Positions 34,930 through 46,850 of a stretch of DNA of 64,000 nt are shown here, piece by piece (within the stretch, counting starts at the first letter, position 1; each line of letters starts with the position of its first letter). Origin of the DNA: Sitta carolinensis (Eukaryota; Chordata; Aves; Passeriformes; Sittidae); contig CM063289.1 in assembly GCA_032173965.1 (NCBI GenBank), forward strand, positions 30,918,690 through 30,982,689. The letters are read 5' to 3'. A program made the position numbers and the translations under genes. The notes below the pieces were generated by a model. It had not been told where the DNA came from, ran no database searches, and worked only from the letters and a program-made list of their open reading frames with translations.

Positions 34930-35085
34930 GCCCAGAGCAGCTGGGGCTGCCCTGGAGTGTCCCAGGCCAGGCTGGAATTGGGGCTGGGAGCCCCTGGGAC
35001 AGTGGGAGGGGGCCCTGCCCTGGCAGGGGGGGATTTGGGGTCCCTGCCAAACCATCCCATGATTCGTGGTGCAAGACATGGGGCA
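34930..35085 (+). mobile_element. CR1 LINE 3' end
   Basis: Forward CR1: GAGTGTCCCAGGCCAGGCTG, GGGAGCCCCTGGGACAGTGG, CCCTGCCCTGGCAGGGGGGG and ATTTGGGGTCCCTGCCAAAC. It finishes with CATCCCATGATTCGTGG, the usual CR1 terminus. Confidence 0.85.
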
Positions 35086-37555
35086 ATCCAATCCCGGCTC
35101 TGTTTCTCAGCCAAAGACAAGGCCACACCAGCACAGCACAGGAAAGGTCACCAGAGCTCCAGCAATAATCCTTTAAACACATCCTGGCTGGAGAGGGGCT
35201 CCGAGAGCCAGGGGGAGCAGCAGCACAGGTGCAGCAAATGGGGAATAACCCTCCAAAAACCTGAGCCCTGGGGAGCAAACGAGCCACAGTAATTCAGGGC
35301 CAGAACTTTTTCAGGAGGAACAGCCAATCTAACAGGGAGATAAAAACCTGGAATTGTCATTTTCCTGCTTCCTGCAAAGAACTTGGACAGACCACATGGA
35401 AAATCGTCTTTGTCTCCAGCCCTGGCTCCATCACTTAAGCTATTCTTAATTCCAGCAGGCTTGCTGGGAGTCCTCAGCTCCTTCTGAGCCTCCAGCAGGT
35501 GCTTCAGCCTCATCTTTTCAAAACACAGTGCGAGTCCTGAAAAAAACCCTGATCCTTTAAAACAGGAGAGAAGAAAAACCTGTCCCTGCTTTGCCCTTAA
35601 TCCACACCTCCAACCTGAAAAGCAGCCACACGTGTCAGGGGATGGTGACAGCTCCAGGGACGAGCTGGTTCACAGTGTGACCTGGGGGGAAAGGGCTGGA
35701 GGAATCTGCTGGAATGCCCCAGGATGCCAAGGGCCATTCCCGAGGCACAGGAGCTCCAGGAGCTGCTGCTCAGCACGGGAGCAGGGGACAGCAGAGGGTG
35801 CAGAGCAGAGCCAGAGCAGCCCTGTCAGTCATGGGGACAGCTCAGACACCCGGGACAGCAAGAAAAGGGTTTGGGGGTCTCAGAGGGGCAGGGTGTGCCC
35901 TCAGCACCAGGAAATCCCCACCTCTGCACCACCAGCAGGGATCCTTGTGTCTCTGCTCAGCCCTGAAATCCGGGAGCCTCGTGCTCCTCTTACACAAGGT
36001 GGAAACAAATGTGATAATCCAAATAAATCACTTAATGAGATGGAACAAAGACTCAGATGAAGGCTTACAATTAAATGCCATTTAATTATTTTAATTAGGG
36101 GTGTGGGGGGGGAAGAAACCAAATCCTTTGGCAAAGAAATTGCTGTGTCCCTCCGTGGTGCCTGCAGCACCTGCAGAGCTGCTGAGCTCAGCAGGGTTGG
36201 TCACCCCGGGGCTGGGCAGCAGCTCTGCCTCGCTGGCAGCCTTTGGGGCTTTCACAAGATTGCACCCCAAAGCTCAGCAGTTCCCTGTCCCTGTGACACA
36301 GACAGGAACACACAGCACACACACACAGGGGTTCAGGCAGAGAAAAGAACTCCCCAGTTCATTGCTGCCCTCGTATCTCTCAGTTTCTGGGCAGTGAGCA
36401 GAGATTGCACAGAGCAGTTCCCACCTCTCCATCCCCACTGCTCACTGGAGAGTCCATCAGGTGAGATCTTTTCACCCAGGAATGCAAACATGATCCTTGT
36501 TTATCTCACAATTCATGACTCCATCATACTGAAACAAATCAGAAGGCTGATTTTCAGGGACAACAAAAAAAATCACAGCAGCTCCCAGGGAGCCTGCACA
36601 GGCCTGGCAAACCCCAGGCAGGTCCCTCCTGCTGGACTCCAGGAGGGGTCACTGACCCAACCCTGCCCAAGCAAAGAGCCACGGGAACGTGAAGAGGGTC
36701 CTGGACAAAGAAAATTAACCCAGCAGTGATTTTCTGCATTCTCTGGCAGCATTAGAGTGCATGAAAGTCTGAGCAGCACTTTGAGGGGAGGACAATCTGC
36801 TTCCCTGCCACACCCAGGGAGCAGAGCAGGAGTACAACTGCCAATTCACATCGGGGTTTACAAAAACAGTCCGGGGGAGGAGATGCTGAAATAAATAAGC
36901 AGGATTCTGTACAAAGCCTTTGGAAAAAGGAGGCCAAGAACGGCTCCTGATGACCTGCAGGAGGAAACAGGGTGAGCTTGCCCCCAGTGTGCTCTCAGGG
37001 TGTAAAAGAGCCCAAAGAATGACACAGAGCAGAGAACCTTGCTCTCTTCAGAGCTCTCCTTCAGCCAGAGGAGGCAGCAATTTGGCTTGGTTGTTAACAG
37101 CAGCAAGATAAGCACTGGACAGAAAATATAAGCTACAAAGGACTTCCCCTCCCCGTGCCCTCTAAATCTGGATTTTGAGCAGCAGACATAATACACAGCT
37201 ACCATTAATTTTTCTTATCAAGAGCAAGATTAAAAGCCATTTTTAATAAAACCTATTCCTAAGAGGAGTAAATGAATGATTTTCTCCCTGATTTATCGCC
37301 CTGCATTCTGGGTCGGTTTGTGCTGTCTCGTTTTTCCCCACGTGGATGAAGAACAACACATTTTTAATGACCTAATTTGTCTGGGCAGGTGGAAACCTGC
37401 TGCTGTTTTCTCCTGGTCCTCCAAGGGTTTGCTGAACGAGCAGCACAGCCCTCCAGAAGGGGGGACACATTCCCTGTGCCAGGACTGCTCCCCAGCAGGG
37501 CTGGGCAGGGCCCTGGGGGCAACTCCTGGCCAGGACGCAGGGGCAATCAGAGGAT
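35086..37555. other. single-copy flank DNA
   Basis: Mixed composition, with an AT-rich island at 36,000-36,110 and another at 37,190-37,390. No gene or RNA recognised. Confidence 0.45.
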
Positions 37556-37865
37556 GGCAGAGGAGTGGGCAGAGGGTGGCAAGAGGGTGGCAGAGGGGGC
37601 AGATCAGAGATGGGGCAGAGATGGGGCAGAGATGGGGCAAGATGGGCGAGATGGGGCAGAGATGGGGCAGAGATGGGGCAGAGGGGGCAGAGATGGGGCA
37701 GAGATGGGGCAGAGGGGGCAGAGGGGGGCAGAGGGGGGCAGAGAGGGGGAGAGAGGGGCAGAGAGGGGGCAGAGAGGGGGCAGAGAGGGAGGGGGCAGAG
37801 AGGAGGGGGCAGAGAGGGAGAAGGGGCAGAGAGGGGCAGAGAGGGCAGAGAGGGCAGAGAGGGGG
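37556..37865 (+). repeat. purine-rich 10-13 bp repeat (ATGGGGCAGAG)
   Basis: About 28 short G-rich copies. In 37,609-37,700 the spacing of GGGG runs (loops of 6-7 nt) fits the canonical G-quadruplex pattern on the plus strand. The right half is almost pure purine. Confidence 0.94.
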
Positions 37866-37973
37866 CGAGCCAGGTGATGTCCCCACCTCACCGGAGTAGA
37901 ACCCGGGGGACAGCGCCTGGACACGAGAGGCGCAGTCCTCAGGTGCCCAGAGAGGGGAATGGAGCAGAGCAGC

Positions 37974-38129
37974 CCGGGCAGGGACCCTGCAGAGCCGGCA
38001 GGGACCCTGCAGAGCCCGGGCAGGGACCCTGCAGAGCCCGGCAGGGACCCTGCAGAGCCCGGGCAGGGACCCTGCAGAGCCCGGGCAGGGACCCTGCAGA
38101 GCCCGGCAGGGACCCTGCAGAGCCCGACG
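37974..38129 (+). repeat. 22-bp minisatellite, 7 copies
   Basis: GCCCGGGCAGGGACCCTGCA plus GA. GCAGGG-A-CCCTGC is a perfect inverted repeat in each unit. Confidence 0.95.
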
Positions 38130-38261
38130 CTTTTTACCGAACGCAGAAGTGAGTCAGGGCTGGGGCAGCTCTGGCAGATTTCCCCTGATCCCCCTCCTGG
38201 GATAGACCAGGCTGTGCCTGCAGGGATAAGAGCTGTGCTGCACCCAGCCCACGGGATGAGG

Positions 38262-38390
38262 GGAGAAGGGCAAGGAGGGGCAGAGGAGGGGCAGGAGGGA
38301 GAGGGGCAGAGGAGGGCAGAGGAGGGCAGAGGAGGGCAGAGGAGGGCAGAGGAGGGCAGAGGAGGGCAGAGGAGGGCAGAGAAGGGCTGG
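38262..38390 (+). repeat. 10-bp purine repeat (GGAGGGCAGA), about 12 copies
   Basis: Regular 10-bp units from 38,311. GGG runs separated by CAGAGGA (7 nt) satisfy the G-quadruplex pattern on the plus strand. Confidence 0.95.
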
Positions 38391-39449
38391 CCCAGCAGCG
38401 CACGGGCTCGGTCCTGGCAGGTCTGCAGCTGCCCCAGCCCCTGCAGTGACCCCAGCACGGGCAGGCACCCAGGAACACTTTGGGCACAGCCAGCTCAGCC
38501 CCAGGCTCTTCAGGGCAGGGCCCCAGCTCATTCCCAGCTGGAAGGGCAGGGCTGGGCCAGGGCAGAGCCAGGACCCTGCCCAGGGTGGGCACGGGGAGCC
38601 CGGGGCTGGGGGCTCCTCCTGCCAAAGGGGCAACCCAAGCCCACCACGAGCTCCAGCTCCTGGCTTGGAACCAAAGCAGCTGCAAAGGAGCAATCCTTCA
38701 AACACCAGAAGTTATTTCTTCTCCTGTTTTGGAGGAGTAATTCTACACGTAATTTCAGTAAAATGCAAGATACTCCCCTTTCCCATTACCCTGTTTGCAA
38801 TATTAACTTCATTTTCGCTTTTGTAAAACCAAAGGCTTTTAACAAGAGCCAGGAGAATCATCTGAGCATACTCCAGAATTTCCAGGGAAAATGCATCTAA
38901 AAGCAGCAAACCAGGAGGTCTGCTTGGGGAAAAAGAACCCCAAAACCCACCAAGCAATAGGTAAGTACTATTTATTTCCCAAAATTGGTTTGAAGACAAA
39001 GATTTTATCTGGATCACCAGATGTAATTTAGCCTTAGACAGCTAAAGTAGGCTTTTAGTTCACATCAGCTTTGGAGGGAAAAGCTTCAGCAAGCTGAAAT
39101 GGATTTGAACAAACCCATATGAATGATGAACACGTGAGGAAGGGATTGCAATTATCACCCAAGAGATAAAACAAAGACACTCCAGGAGGTGCAGAATGAG
39201 GTGCAATCAGGGAAATACAGTAAAATTATCCTGGCACATTTACATCAATTGTTAAACCAGGTGATCCAGTCCCACCACAGCTACAGGTGGAAATCCACAG
39301 GTAAGGACAACAAATCTGGGGAAACTTGTCAAGCTTTGTGCTGTTGGTTCAGCTAAACCCATCAAGTGCCACTTTCTCTCTGTTCTGCAGGAAACAATCC
39401 TCCCTCCCTCACCTTCCTTAGAGCAGCCTGGTGGAACCTCCATGCCAGG
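38391..39449. other. single-copy flank DNA
   Basis: GC-rich to 38,650, then an AT-rich island (38,700-39,260), a candidate conserved non-coding element. No gene seen. Confidence 0.45.
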
Positions 39450-39565
39450 AAGGGCTCGAGGTCTCCCAGCTGGGACCCTGGGGCCAGGGGTGGCCTTGGC
39501 AGTGCTGGGGACAGCTGGACTCAGTCCTGGGAGCTTTTCCAGCCTCACTTGGTTCTGTGACCCCG
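39450..39565 (+). mobile_element. CR1 LINE 3'-end fragment
   Basis: GGGGACAGCTGGACTCAGTC, CTGGGAGCTTTTCCAGCCTC and TTGGTTCTGTGAC match the CR1 3' end in forward orientation. Confidence 0.7.
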
Positions 39566-40069
39566 CTGGAATCTCTTACACCTGCCCTGGGGGCAACTCC
39601 ATGCTCAATGGAAAGAGAAAAGCCTCGAAGCCAGGCTCACAGCTTGGATCGGCAGCCCAAACAAATTCAATTCAGTTTCATGAGGTCTTAAAAATGTCAC
39701 ATAAAAAGCACACATCGTGCCTTCCTCTCTCCCATTCTCATCCTTTGGGTAATGGTTACATCCAGAGCCAGCAGAGCTGCACAGCCCCAGAGCTGATGAA
39801 AAAAGCTGTGCCTGGCAGAGCCTTGCACCCAGACAGAGACTGGAAAGGATCAAACCAGCAGCAGCATTTGGATCACAGATGCCGTGGAATATTTTTACAA
39901 TTACAGCTGATTTAATGCAAGATAAATAAGGCTTTAGAGACACTTTTACATCTATCAGCTCACAGGAAAAGGAGCCAACATGAAAAGATTTATTTAATTG
40001 CCTTTGCCTTTTAAAGTGTAGGTTACAGAAATTACTCAGCGGGTGCTGCCGTGTCCCCGTGGCTGTGGC
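39566..40069. other. single-copy flank DNA
   Basis: AT-rich at 39,880-40,040. Nothing recognisable. Confidence 0.4.
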
Positions 40070-40670
40070 AGGGTCCCTGGGGTCCCTGGGTTGGAGCAGT
40101 GGCCCCTGGGCTGCAGCAGGGGTCCAGGGATGTCCCTGGGCTGTGGAAGTGGTCCCTGGGCTGCACCAGGGGTCCAGTGATGTCCCTGGGCTGCACCAGG
40201 TGTCCCTGGGTCCCTGGGCTGTACCAGGTGTCCCTGGGCTGCACCAGGGGTCCCTGGAGTCCCTGGGCTGTACCAGGTGTCCCTGGGCTGCACCAGGGGT
40301 CCCTGGGGTCCCTGGGCTGCACCAGGGGTCCCTGGGCTGCAGCAGGGGTCCCTGGGGTCCCTGGGCTGCACCAGGGGTCCCTGGGCTGCACCAGGGCTCC
40401 CTGGGCTGCACCAGGGCTCCCTGGGGTCCCTGGGCTGCACCAGGGGTCCCTGGGGTCCCTGGGCTGCACCAGGGGTCCCTGGGCTGCACCAGGGGTCCCT
40501 GGGCTGCACCAGGGTCCCGGGTCCCTGGGCTGCACCAGGGGTCCTGGGTCCTGGGCTGCACCAGGGGTCCCTGGGGTCCCTGGGCTGCACCAGGGGTCCC
40601 TGGGGTCCCTGGGCTGCAGCAGGGGTCCCTGGGCTGCAGCAGGGGTCCCTGGGCTCCCTGGGCTGCAGCA
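40070..40670 (+). repeat. 20/31-bp minisatellite, about 25 copies
   Basis: The basic unit is GGTCCCTGGGCTGCACCAGG, with an inserted GGTCCCTGGGG in longer copies. CCCTGG and CCAGGG are perfect inverted arms around GCTGCA. Confidence 0.96.
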
Positions 40671-40885
40671 TCCCCAGCACAGCTCCGAGCCAGGGCACAT
40701 TTCAGAGCTGGCCACAACGAGGGGCCCTGGGGTCTCTGCTGCACCCCCAGGAGCACGGGGACACGGAGCAGAGTCCAGGAGGGAGCCAGCCCAGCCCCTC
40801 CATTCCCTGTCCTGCTCTGTGAGTGCCCCGCACAGCCTGTGCCCACCTGTGCCCAGGTGCACCCTGCAGCCCTGTGCCTCCACCT
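40671..40885. other. GC-rich single-copy spacer
   Basis: Unassigned sequence between the array and a CR1 fragment. Confidence 0.4.
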
Positions 40886-41012
40886 CTGCAGGTGCTCCAG
40901 GCCAGGCTGGGCAGGGCTGGGTGGTCCCTGGGAGGTGCCCCTGCCCATGGCAGGGTGCCCTGGCTGAGCTTTGGGGTCCCTCCCACCCAAACCTGGCCGG
41001 GATTTTAGGGCA
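40886..41012 (+). mobile_element. CR1 LINE 3'-end fragment
   Basis: CTCCAGGCCAGGCTGGGCAG, GGAGGTGCCCCTGCCCATGG, CAGGGTGCCCTGGCTGAGCT and TTGGGGTCCCTCCCACCCAA in forward orientation. Confidence 0.8.
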
Positions 41013-41499
41013 GCACGATGACTCCGGCGAGGAGTGCAGGCTGACTCAGGAGAGGAAAAGCGAGCCCCGCAGCGTTTGCTGTTTCACTATCCCATCCTGC
41101 CCTGGCTTTCAGCAGGGTTTCCAGCGGGGCAGAGCACCCTGGCCGACAGGGCTGGCTCGTTCCTCAGCAGGGCAGCCGCCCCTGCAGGCTCTCAGAGGGA
41201 CGAGCAGGAGCAGCCCCACCCTGGGTGGGCTCAGGCTCCGAGGGACCCCCTGCCCCTGCTCCCCCAATCCCATGGGAACAACTCACTGGTGCCCTTTAAA
41301 GTGGTCGGCCAGTACTGACAACTAATTGCAGAAGTGCACTCCTTGCAGTTAATTAACAGCAGGAGTAATTGCAGGGCCTTTCTAAGTGTCATAAGCGCCT
41401 GGTATTAAAGCAATTTATTATTTCATGGCCCCGTTTGGAGACAGGGTGCCGGTTACAGCAAACATTCCTGTGCCAGAGGATGAGTGTCCTGCTACTGAG
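41013..41499. other. single-copy flank DNA
   Basis: AT-rich at 41,310-41,430. Nothing recognisable. Confidence 0.4.
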
Positions 41500-41625
41500 A
41501 GCACCCCAAACTCCGGGGCTGGACACTGGGCTGGGAGCCCCTGGCACAGTGGCAGGGGTCCCTGGCAGGGCAGGGGGGCTCTGAGCTCCCTGCCAGCCCA
41601 TCCCAAGCCAGGATTTTACCAGAAC
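41500..41625 (+). mobile_element. CR1 LINE 3'-end fragment
   Basis: Forward CR1 wording: GGCTGGACACTGGGCTGGGA, GCCCCTGGCACAGTGGCAGG and CTGCCAGCCCATCCCAAGCC. Confidence 0.75.
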
Positions 41626-42844
41626 AGGTCCCTGACCGGCGTGGTCCTGCCAAAAGCGAACATCTGGCTCATTCAGCCCAGCCCGAGCTGCACTGGGTTC
41701 CAGGGACAGGGGAACCACAAGTGCACAACTGAAAATGTATCCTGGATTAAAAAAAAAAAAAAAAAAAAAAAATGTTTTTCATCTTCATTTCTCTATGCCA
41801 AATATGCAAATTATCCTGATTACTAGCGAGTCATTAAATCTAAGATATGTCAAACTTTGCTACATAATTGAAGGATAATAAGGAGGTGGCTGAACAAGTT
41901 CACACTCTCCAAGTTACAGAGTTCCCTCCCGGAGCAGTGGCTGCTTCTGGAAGCACCAGGGGCCCCTTGTGAAACGCTGGTTTTGTGTTTGCAGCAGCAT
42001 GCAAAGCCCTCATTATAATTCTGGGTCTCGTTTTGTCACACAGCTTGCTATGGCCTGACCTAACAAGGAGCAGGCGTGGACTTAGCAGTATTTACACACA
42101 AGAATCTAAAGCAACAGCCAGATGGAGGACTGGGACTGCAGGTATTTCACACACTCCACCTTAAATTCATGTAAGCTAACACAGATTTGACTGCTGGCTG
42201 CACTCCTGCACTCGAGCAGACCTCACACCGTTCTCCCAGCAGCTGGACAGCAGTGAGATTTCAGCCAGAGTTGGTGCATGAGGGTAGAAGAAAAGATGAA
42301 ACAAGAAAAAAATATGCTTTTGCCTATTAAATAATGATTTTGGGGTGGTTTATTTTCATATTTTGATTTCAAATGAAGTAGCTTGACCATTAAAAAAAAA
42401 AAATCAAATTAAAGCCCAAATTTTGGTCCTTTTCCCCACCTTTGGCACCAGGCTCTGTGGCTTCTTTCTACACCTGGAACAGCTCCAACAGAGGAGGCAA
42501 ATTCCTTCTGATCCATGACTTTTGGATAACAAGAAACTCTTCCCCCTGCCCCAGGTCCTTTCTAAACCCCCTCTTTTCACCTCCCCCTGCACTGAGCAAA
42601 CCCCTCAGCGTGGTGGGGCTGAGGTCACTGAGGGTCTTCTCACACATATTTCACATTTTATTTATGCAGAATAAAACCTTCCCCACAGAAAGCGTGCCAG
42701 CACAGCAGCAGGCACAGAGGCGCCGTGCTGCTGTAAATGCTGTGTGCCCACGGAGCTGCCCTGGCCCCGCTGCTCCCTGTGCAGAGGGGAGCTGGGAGCA
42801 GCAGCATCACCCCCAGCCCTGCCAGCAGCTGCCCCTGGGGCTCC
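41626..42844. other. AT-rich single-copy flank DNA with A24 run
   Basis: A run of 24 A lies at 41,749-41,772. 41,773-42,430 is an AT-rich complex island with an exact POU octamer ATGCAAAT at 41,804-41,811. No gene seen. Confidence 0.5.
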
Positions 42845-43075
42845 GAGCTCAGCCCGGGCTGCACCAGGGAAATGCGGGCTGGAGAGCAGGGAGAATTGCA
42901 CAGAACGAGTGATAAAAGATTGGAATGCTCTGCCCGGGGAGGTGGCGGAGTGCCCGTCCCTGGGTGTGTTTAAAACAGCCTGGATTGGCACTGGGGCCAG
43001 GGGCTGGGTGAGGGGTTGGGGCTGGGCTCGATGATCCTGGGGGTTTCTCCCAACCTGGGGACTCTGGGCTCAGGC
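42845..43075 (+). mobile_element. CR1 LINE 3' end (longest intact piece)
   Basis: CTGCACCAGGGAAATGCGGG, TGATAAAAGATTGGAATGCT, CTGCCCGGGGAGGTGGCGGA, GTGCCCGTCCCTGGGTGTGT, and GGGCTCGATGATCCTGGGGG with TTTCTCCCAACCTGGG. This is unmistakable CR1 3' region in forward orientation; only the terminal repeats are missing. Confidence 0.9.
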
Positions 43076-44261
43076 ACAGCTTCTGCCCCAAATGAGGAGA
43101 TTGTTCCCTGACCCAGCTCGTCTGCTCCAGCAGTGAAACCAGCCCAAACCCTCCTGGCACAGCCCTGGTGGGCTCCAAGCAGGAGAGCTGACACCTGCCT
43201 GGTTCATCACAGAGCTGAGCACCCCCAGAACGGGGAGAGCAAACCCCCACGGCAGGGAGGCGTCAGCCAAGCCCTCGAGCTCAGTTAGGGAGTGCCCAAA
43301 GGAGCAGCAGCAGCTGTCCAGTGGTGGACACCAGCTCCTCTGCTGCCTCTCCCCTCCGTTCATTCCCCTGGGAAGAGCAGCCTCAGCTCCTACTGACGCT
43401 GCCCTTACTGAGTAGGAAAATGGAAGGAGACTGAAACCCCAAATCCCTGGGATTTGCACCCCAGCACTCGTGCCAGGGTGCTGGCTGAGCCCTGCAGCTG
43501 CCCCCGTCCCCCAGCAGAGCGTGTGCCACCCCCCGTGCTCCTGCTGCACTTTGGGAATTGCCACGCTGCATCTGTGGGATCACATTTTTTAAGGAGTTGT
43601 CAAGTTTAATTGGAGAGTTCACACGGTCCCAGCTCTGGTGCTATGATTTATCCAGCAAGTGTTTCTCTCTCATCACTTTGCACTAACTCTCACAGCTAAA
43701 TAAAACCATCTGTGAACAAAGGCACAGGGACTCACAGCTCCCAGAGCACCACTTGGCCCGAGGTTTTGCCTGCACCTTTGCTTGTTTCCTGGGTGTTTGG
43801 TTGGGTTTTAAAGTTCCCTGCAGTGCCGGTGCTGGTGGTGCAGATGGAGATGGAGCCAGCCAAGGGAACCTGCCAGCCAGCCCTCACTGCTCCTTTGGGG
43901 CACACAAAGGGCATTGGTGTCTGCTGGGCCCTGCATCCCTCTGCCAGGGGATCCCCCTCTCTGCACAGCCCTGCAGGAGGACAGGGATGGGGCACAGACA
44001 GCCCCCAGCACAGAGCAGCCCCAGTTTGGAGGGGTGGAGGCTGTTGATTCATCCTCAGCAGATCAGTGCAAGAGCCTTCTCTGCCTGGCTGAAGGCCCAG
44101 AGGATGAAACCTCAAGAGTGCCAAAGCCCCACCTTACAACATCAGCAGTGGTGATTGCTGCAATTATTCCCTGGAACTCATTTGAATAAGTTTGTTATCA
44201 CCAGATGCAAAAAATAAATGATGGAAAACATCCTGAGTTGGGAGAGACATGCAAGGATCCT
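43076..44261. other. single-copy flank DNA
   Basis: Mixed composition. No gene, RNA or element recognised. Confidence 0.45.
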
Positions 44262-44740
44262 CAATCCAGCCCCTGTCCCTGCACAGACACCCCAAAATCC
44301 ACCCTGGGCATCCCTGGAGAGGGGTCCAAGCTCTCCTGGAGCTCTGGCAGCCCCGGGGCCATTCCCTGGGGATCTGGGCAGTGCCAACCCCCTCTGGGGC
44401 AGAGCCTTCCCCAAAATCCACTCTGGGCATCCTTGGAGAGGGGTCCAAGCTCTCCTGGGGCTCTGGGCAGTGCCAGCCCCCTCTGGGGCAGAGCCTTCCC
44501 CAAAATCCACCCTGGGCATCCCTGGAGAGGGGTCCAAGCTCTCCTGGGGCTCTGGCACCCTCTGGGGCCATTCCCAGGGGATCTGGGCAGTGCCAGCCCC
44601 CTCTGGGGCAGAGTCTTCCCCAAAACCCACCCTGACCCCTCCCAGCCAGCTCCCGGGGTCCTGTCCCTGTCCCAGAGGCAGAGGTGGGGGCTGCAGCCCC
44701 TGGGGTCTCCCCTCAGCCCCGATTTCTGCACCAGAGGAAG
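44262..44740 (-). mobile_element. CR1 LINE fragment with internal tandem triplication
   Basis: Reverse CR1: AGGATCCTCAATCCAGCCCC, CTGCACAGACACCCCAAAAT, GCTCTGGCAGCCCCGGGGCC and ATTCCCTGGGGATCTGGGCA. After the triplication it resumes with CCTGACCCCTCCCAGCCAGC and GGGGTCTCCCCTCAGCC. Confidence 0.8.
44301..44629 (+). repeat. CR1-internal tandem repeat, units 119, 89 and 120 bp
   Basis: ACCCTGGGCATCCCTGGAGA or close variants start at 44,301, 44,420 and 44,509, and the third copy ends at about 44,629. The middle copy lacks about 30 bp around the CCATTCCC segment. Confidence 0.92.
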
Positions 44741-45743
44741 GAGCCGGGTGTCCTCCCCAGGGTGTGGATTCCCTGGGGAAGGGCAGTGGCCCTTGGCTCA
44801 CGACCCCCTTCATCTCCCCGGGGCTGTGCCCACCCTGGGGGCTCTGGGCTCCTCTCCCCCCTCCTGCCCCCGGCACTCGCTGCCTGCAGCCTGGGAACTC
44901 TCACAAAGTGCTCCGTGAGGTGCCTGAGCCGCGGATTGAGTCATAAAAGCCTTTTGCAGCACTTTACCTTGGAAAAAAACCCAAATCCAAAGTGCTGTGC
45001 CCGGTGCATTACGTGTTAACCCCTCCCTTCCCCTGCCGCAGCGAGAGCCGGCCGGGAGAACAACGGGCTCCAAATGCATTTACTCGGGGAGAAACTGCTC
45101 TCACAAGAGCCAAAGGCAGACAGATCAGCCTTCCAGGTATTTGGAGCTCTCATCTGTACATATTTATTCTACTTCCATAAAAACATACGGCTGGAAAGCC
45201 ATATACCAAGCCATAAACATAAAAATGGGAATTGAAGCCCTCGGCTTCCTGCAGCAGTGTGGGAATTACCCCGGCAGAGATGAATAGCAGATATGGATTT
45301 ACCGAGACTACTGATAATGGGTGCAAATTGTGAGTGTTTTATACCAAAGAAATATTTACAGAAACAGCCCTGAGTGTACATAAAAGTGTCCAATCACATC
45401 CCTGCCTTTGCAAAGCCCCCTTGAAAAGCACAAACTGCAAGGATCAGGACTGAAGGGTTTTCCAGAGTGTCTGGAGATTTTTAAAGAAACATCACAACAG
45501 CTTCCTTTTGTTTGATTGTGCCTTAGGGAAAGACTAGATGACTTCAGGCTCATTTTCATTGTTTATAATGCAAAGTTCGTGGAATCCAATGGCATTCCCT
45601 CATTGACACGAGCAGAAATTCAGAGGACCTGACCCGCTCTTGGTCAAGTGCTCAGTTTGCAAGTGGAGGAATTATAAATACACATTCTATGAAGGGAGAA
45701 ACCCAAGCTCCCGTGCAAGTTCAGACACTTGTGTGAGCTCACA
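44741..45743. other. single-copy flank DNA
   Basis: GC-rich to 44,900. 45,130-45,720 is an AT-rich complex island (candidate conserved non-coding). No gene seen. Confidence 0.45.
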
Positions 45744-45857
45744 CAGGCTGGACACTGGGCTGGAGCACCCTGGGCAGTGGGAGGGGTCCCTGCCATGACA
45801 GGGGGGGATTTGGGGTCCCTCCCAACCCAAACCAGTCAGGGTTTTTTTTTTTTTTTT
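45744..45857 (+). mobile_element. CR1 LINE 3' end, followed by T16
   Basis: GCTGGACACTGGGCTGGAGC, GTGGGAGGGGTCCCTGCCAT, and GGATTTGGGGTCCCTCCCAA with CCCAAACCAGTCAGG in forward orientation, then 16 T at 45,842-45,857. Confidence 0.85.
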
Positions 45858-46850
45858 CTGTGAACTCCCCCTGGGCTGCACCCCCAGCAGCCCAAAGGGC
45901 CCCAGTGAGGAGCTGGCCACCAGCACAGCTGGGCCAGCACCAGTGGCCACCAGCAGCCACAGCACTCACCCCCTCCCAAACGCCCCAGCTGAGCACCTGT
46001 GCATCACTGCAGAGCCCAAGCACTGCAAAAATAATAACAGGGCAGCTCTGTCTGAAGATAAAGCCTCCTGGAGCTTTAGGAAACTCTCCCCGGATCTTCA
46101 GGAAGCTCTCCCCTAGGTTCCATTCTGACTTGTGAACCAATTGCCCAGATGAGAAGAAAACCTCCACACAAAGGAATGAAACTGTCCCCATCCAGGAACC
46201 GCCTGCCCTGGCCTCAGTGACTGTGCTGAGAGCCAGGAGGGGAATCCCAGCCTGGCCAGGAGCTCAGCTTGTGCCATGAGACTTCTAACACGAGATTTCT
46301 GTGCCTGCCTTCCTTCCTGCAGCCGTTCTTTGATGCCCTTTGATGGCCATTCCTGCGTCAGGGAATGTCTGCATTGAAATGAGACCACTCATCCCATCCT
46401 GGCATCCAGGGTTTTGTTATTGGCTTCAACCATCAACCTTCACCGATTTTTTTCCTTAAGGCAAAGCATTAAGGAATCATTTTCTTAGCCAAAAAGATGA
46501 CTTAGAAAACACATATTTTATATAAAGTGTGTACAAGGAAGAGCTCTTTTCCTGTGACACATTCTTGTTTCTCAACATGATTTTGACACTCTTATTCCTG
46601 AGTGTAACAGTCTGAAGACGTAGATGTGAAGCAGAGCTATAATTAGCACATAATTTGCTCTAAACTTCCTGTTCTAAAATAATGAGATACAGAGATGAAA
46701 AAAACTGCTGGACTGAGAGGAAAGGATAGCAAAGAGATCCTGAATAACCACGGAGAGGCTGCTGGCCATGGAGCAGGAATGTGGGGGGTCACAGTGAACC
46801 AGGAGGCTCCAGCAGGGATTTCCTCCACGGGTGCCTGGTGTGGCTCAGTC
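45858..46850. other. single-copy flank DNA
   Basis: AT-rich at 46,430-46,700. Nothing recognisable. Confidence 0.4.

Noticed and set aside
36858..37205. 115-codon minus-strand frame in single-copy DNA
   Set aside because: No similarity that I recognise, no exon boundaries, and a length well within chance for the region.
40070..40670. CTCF-site cluster (CACCAGGGG in each unit)
   Set aside because: Only the central part of the CTCF motif is present, and the following GGC is replaced by TCCC.
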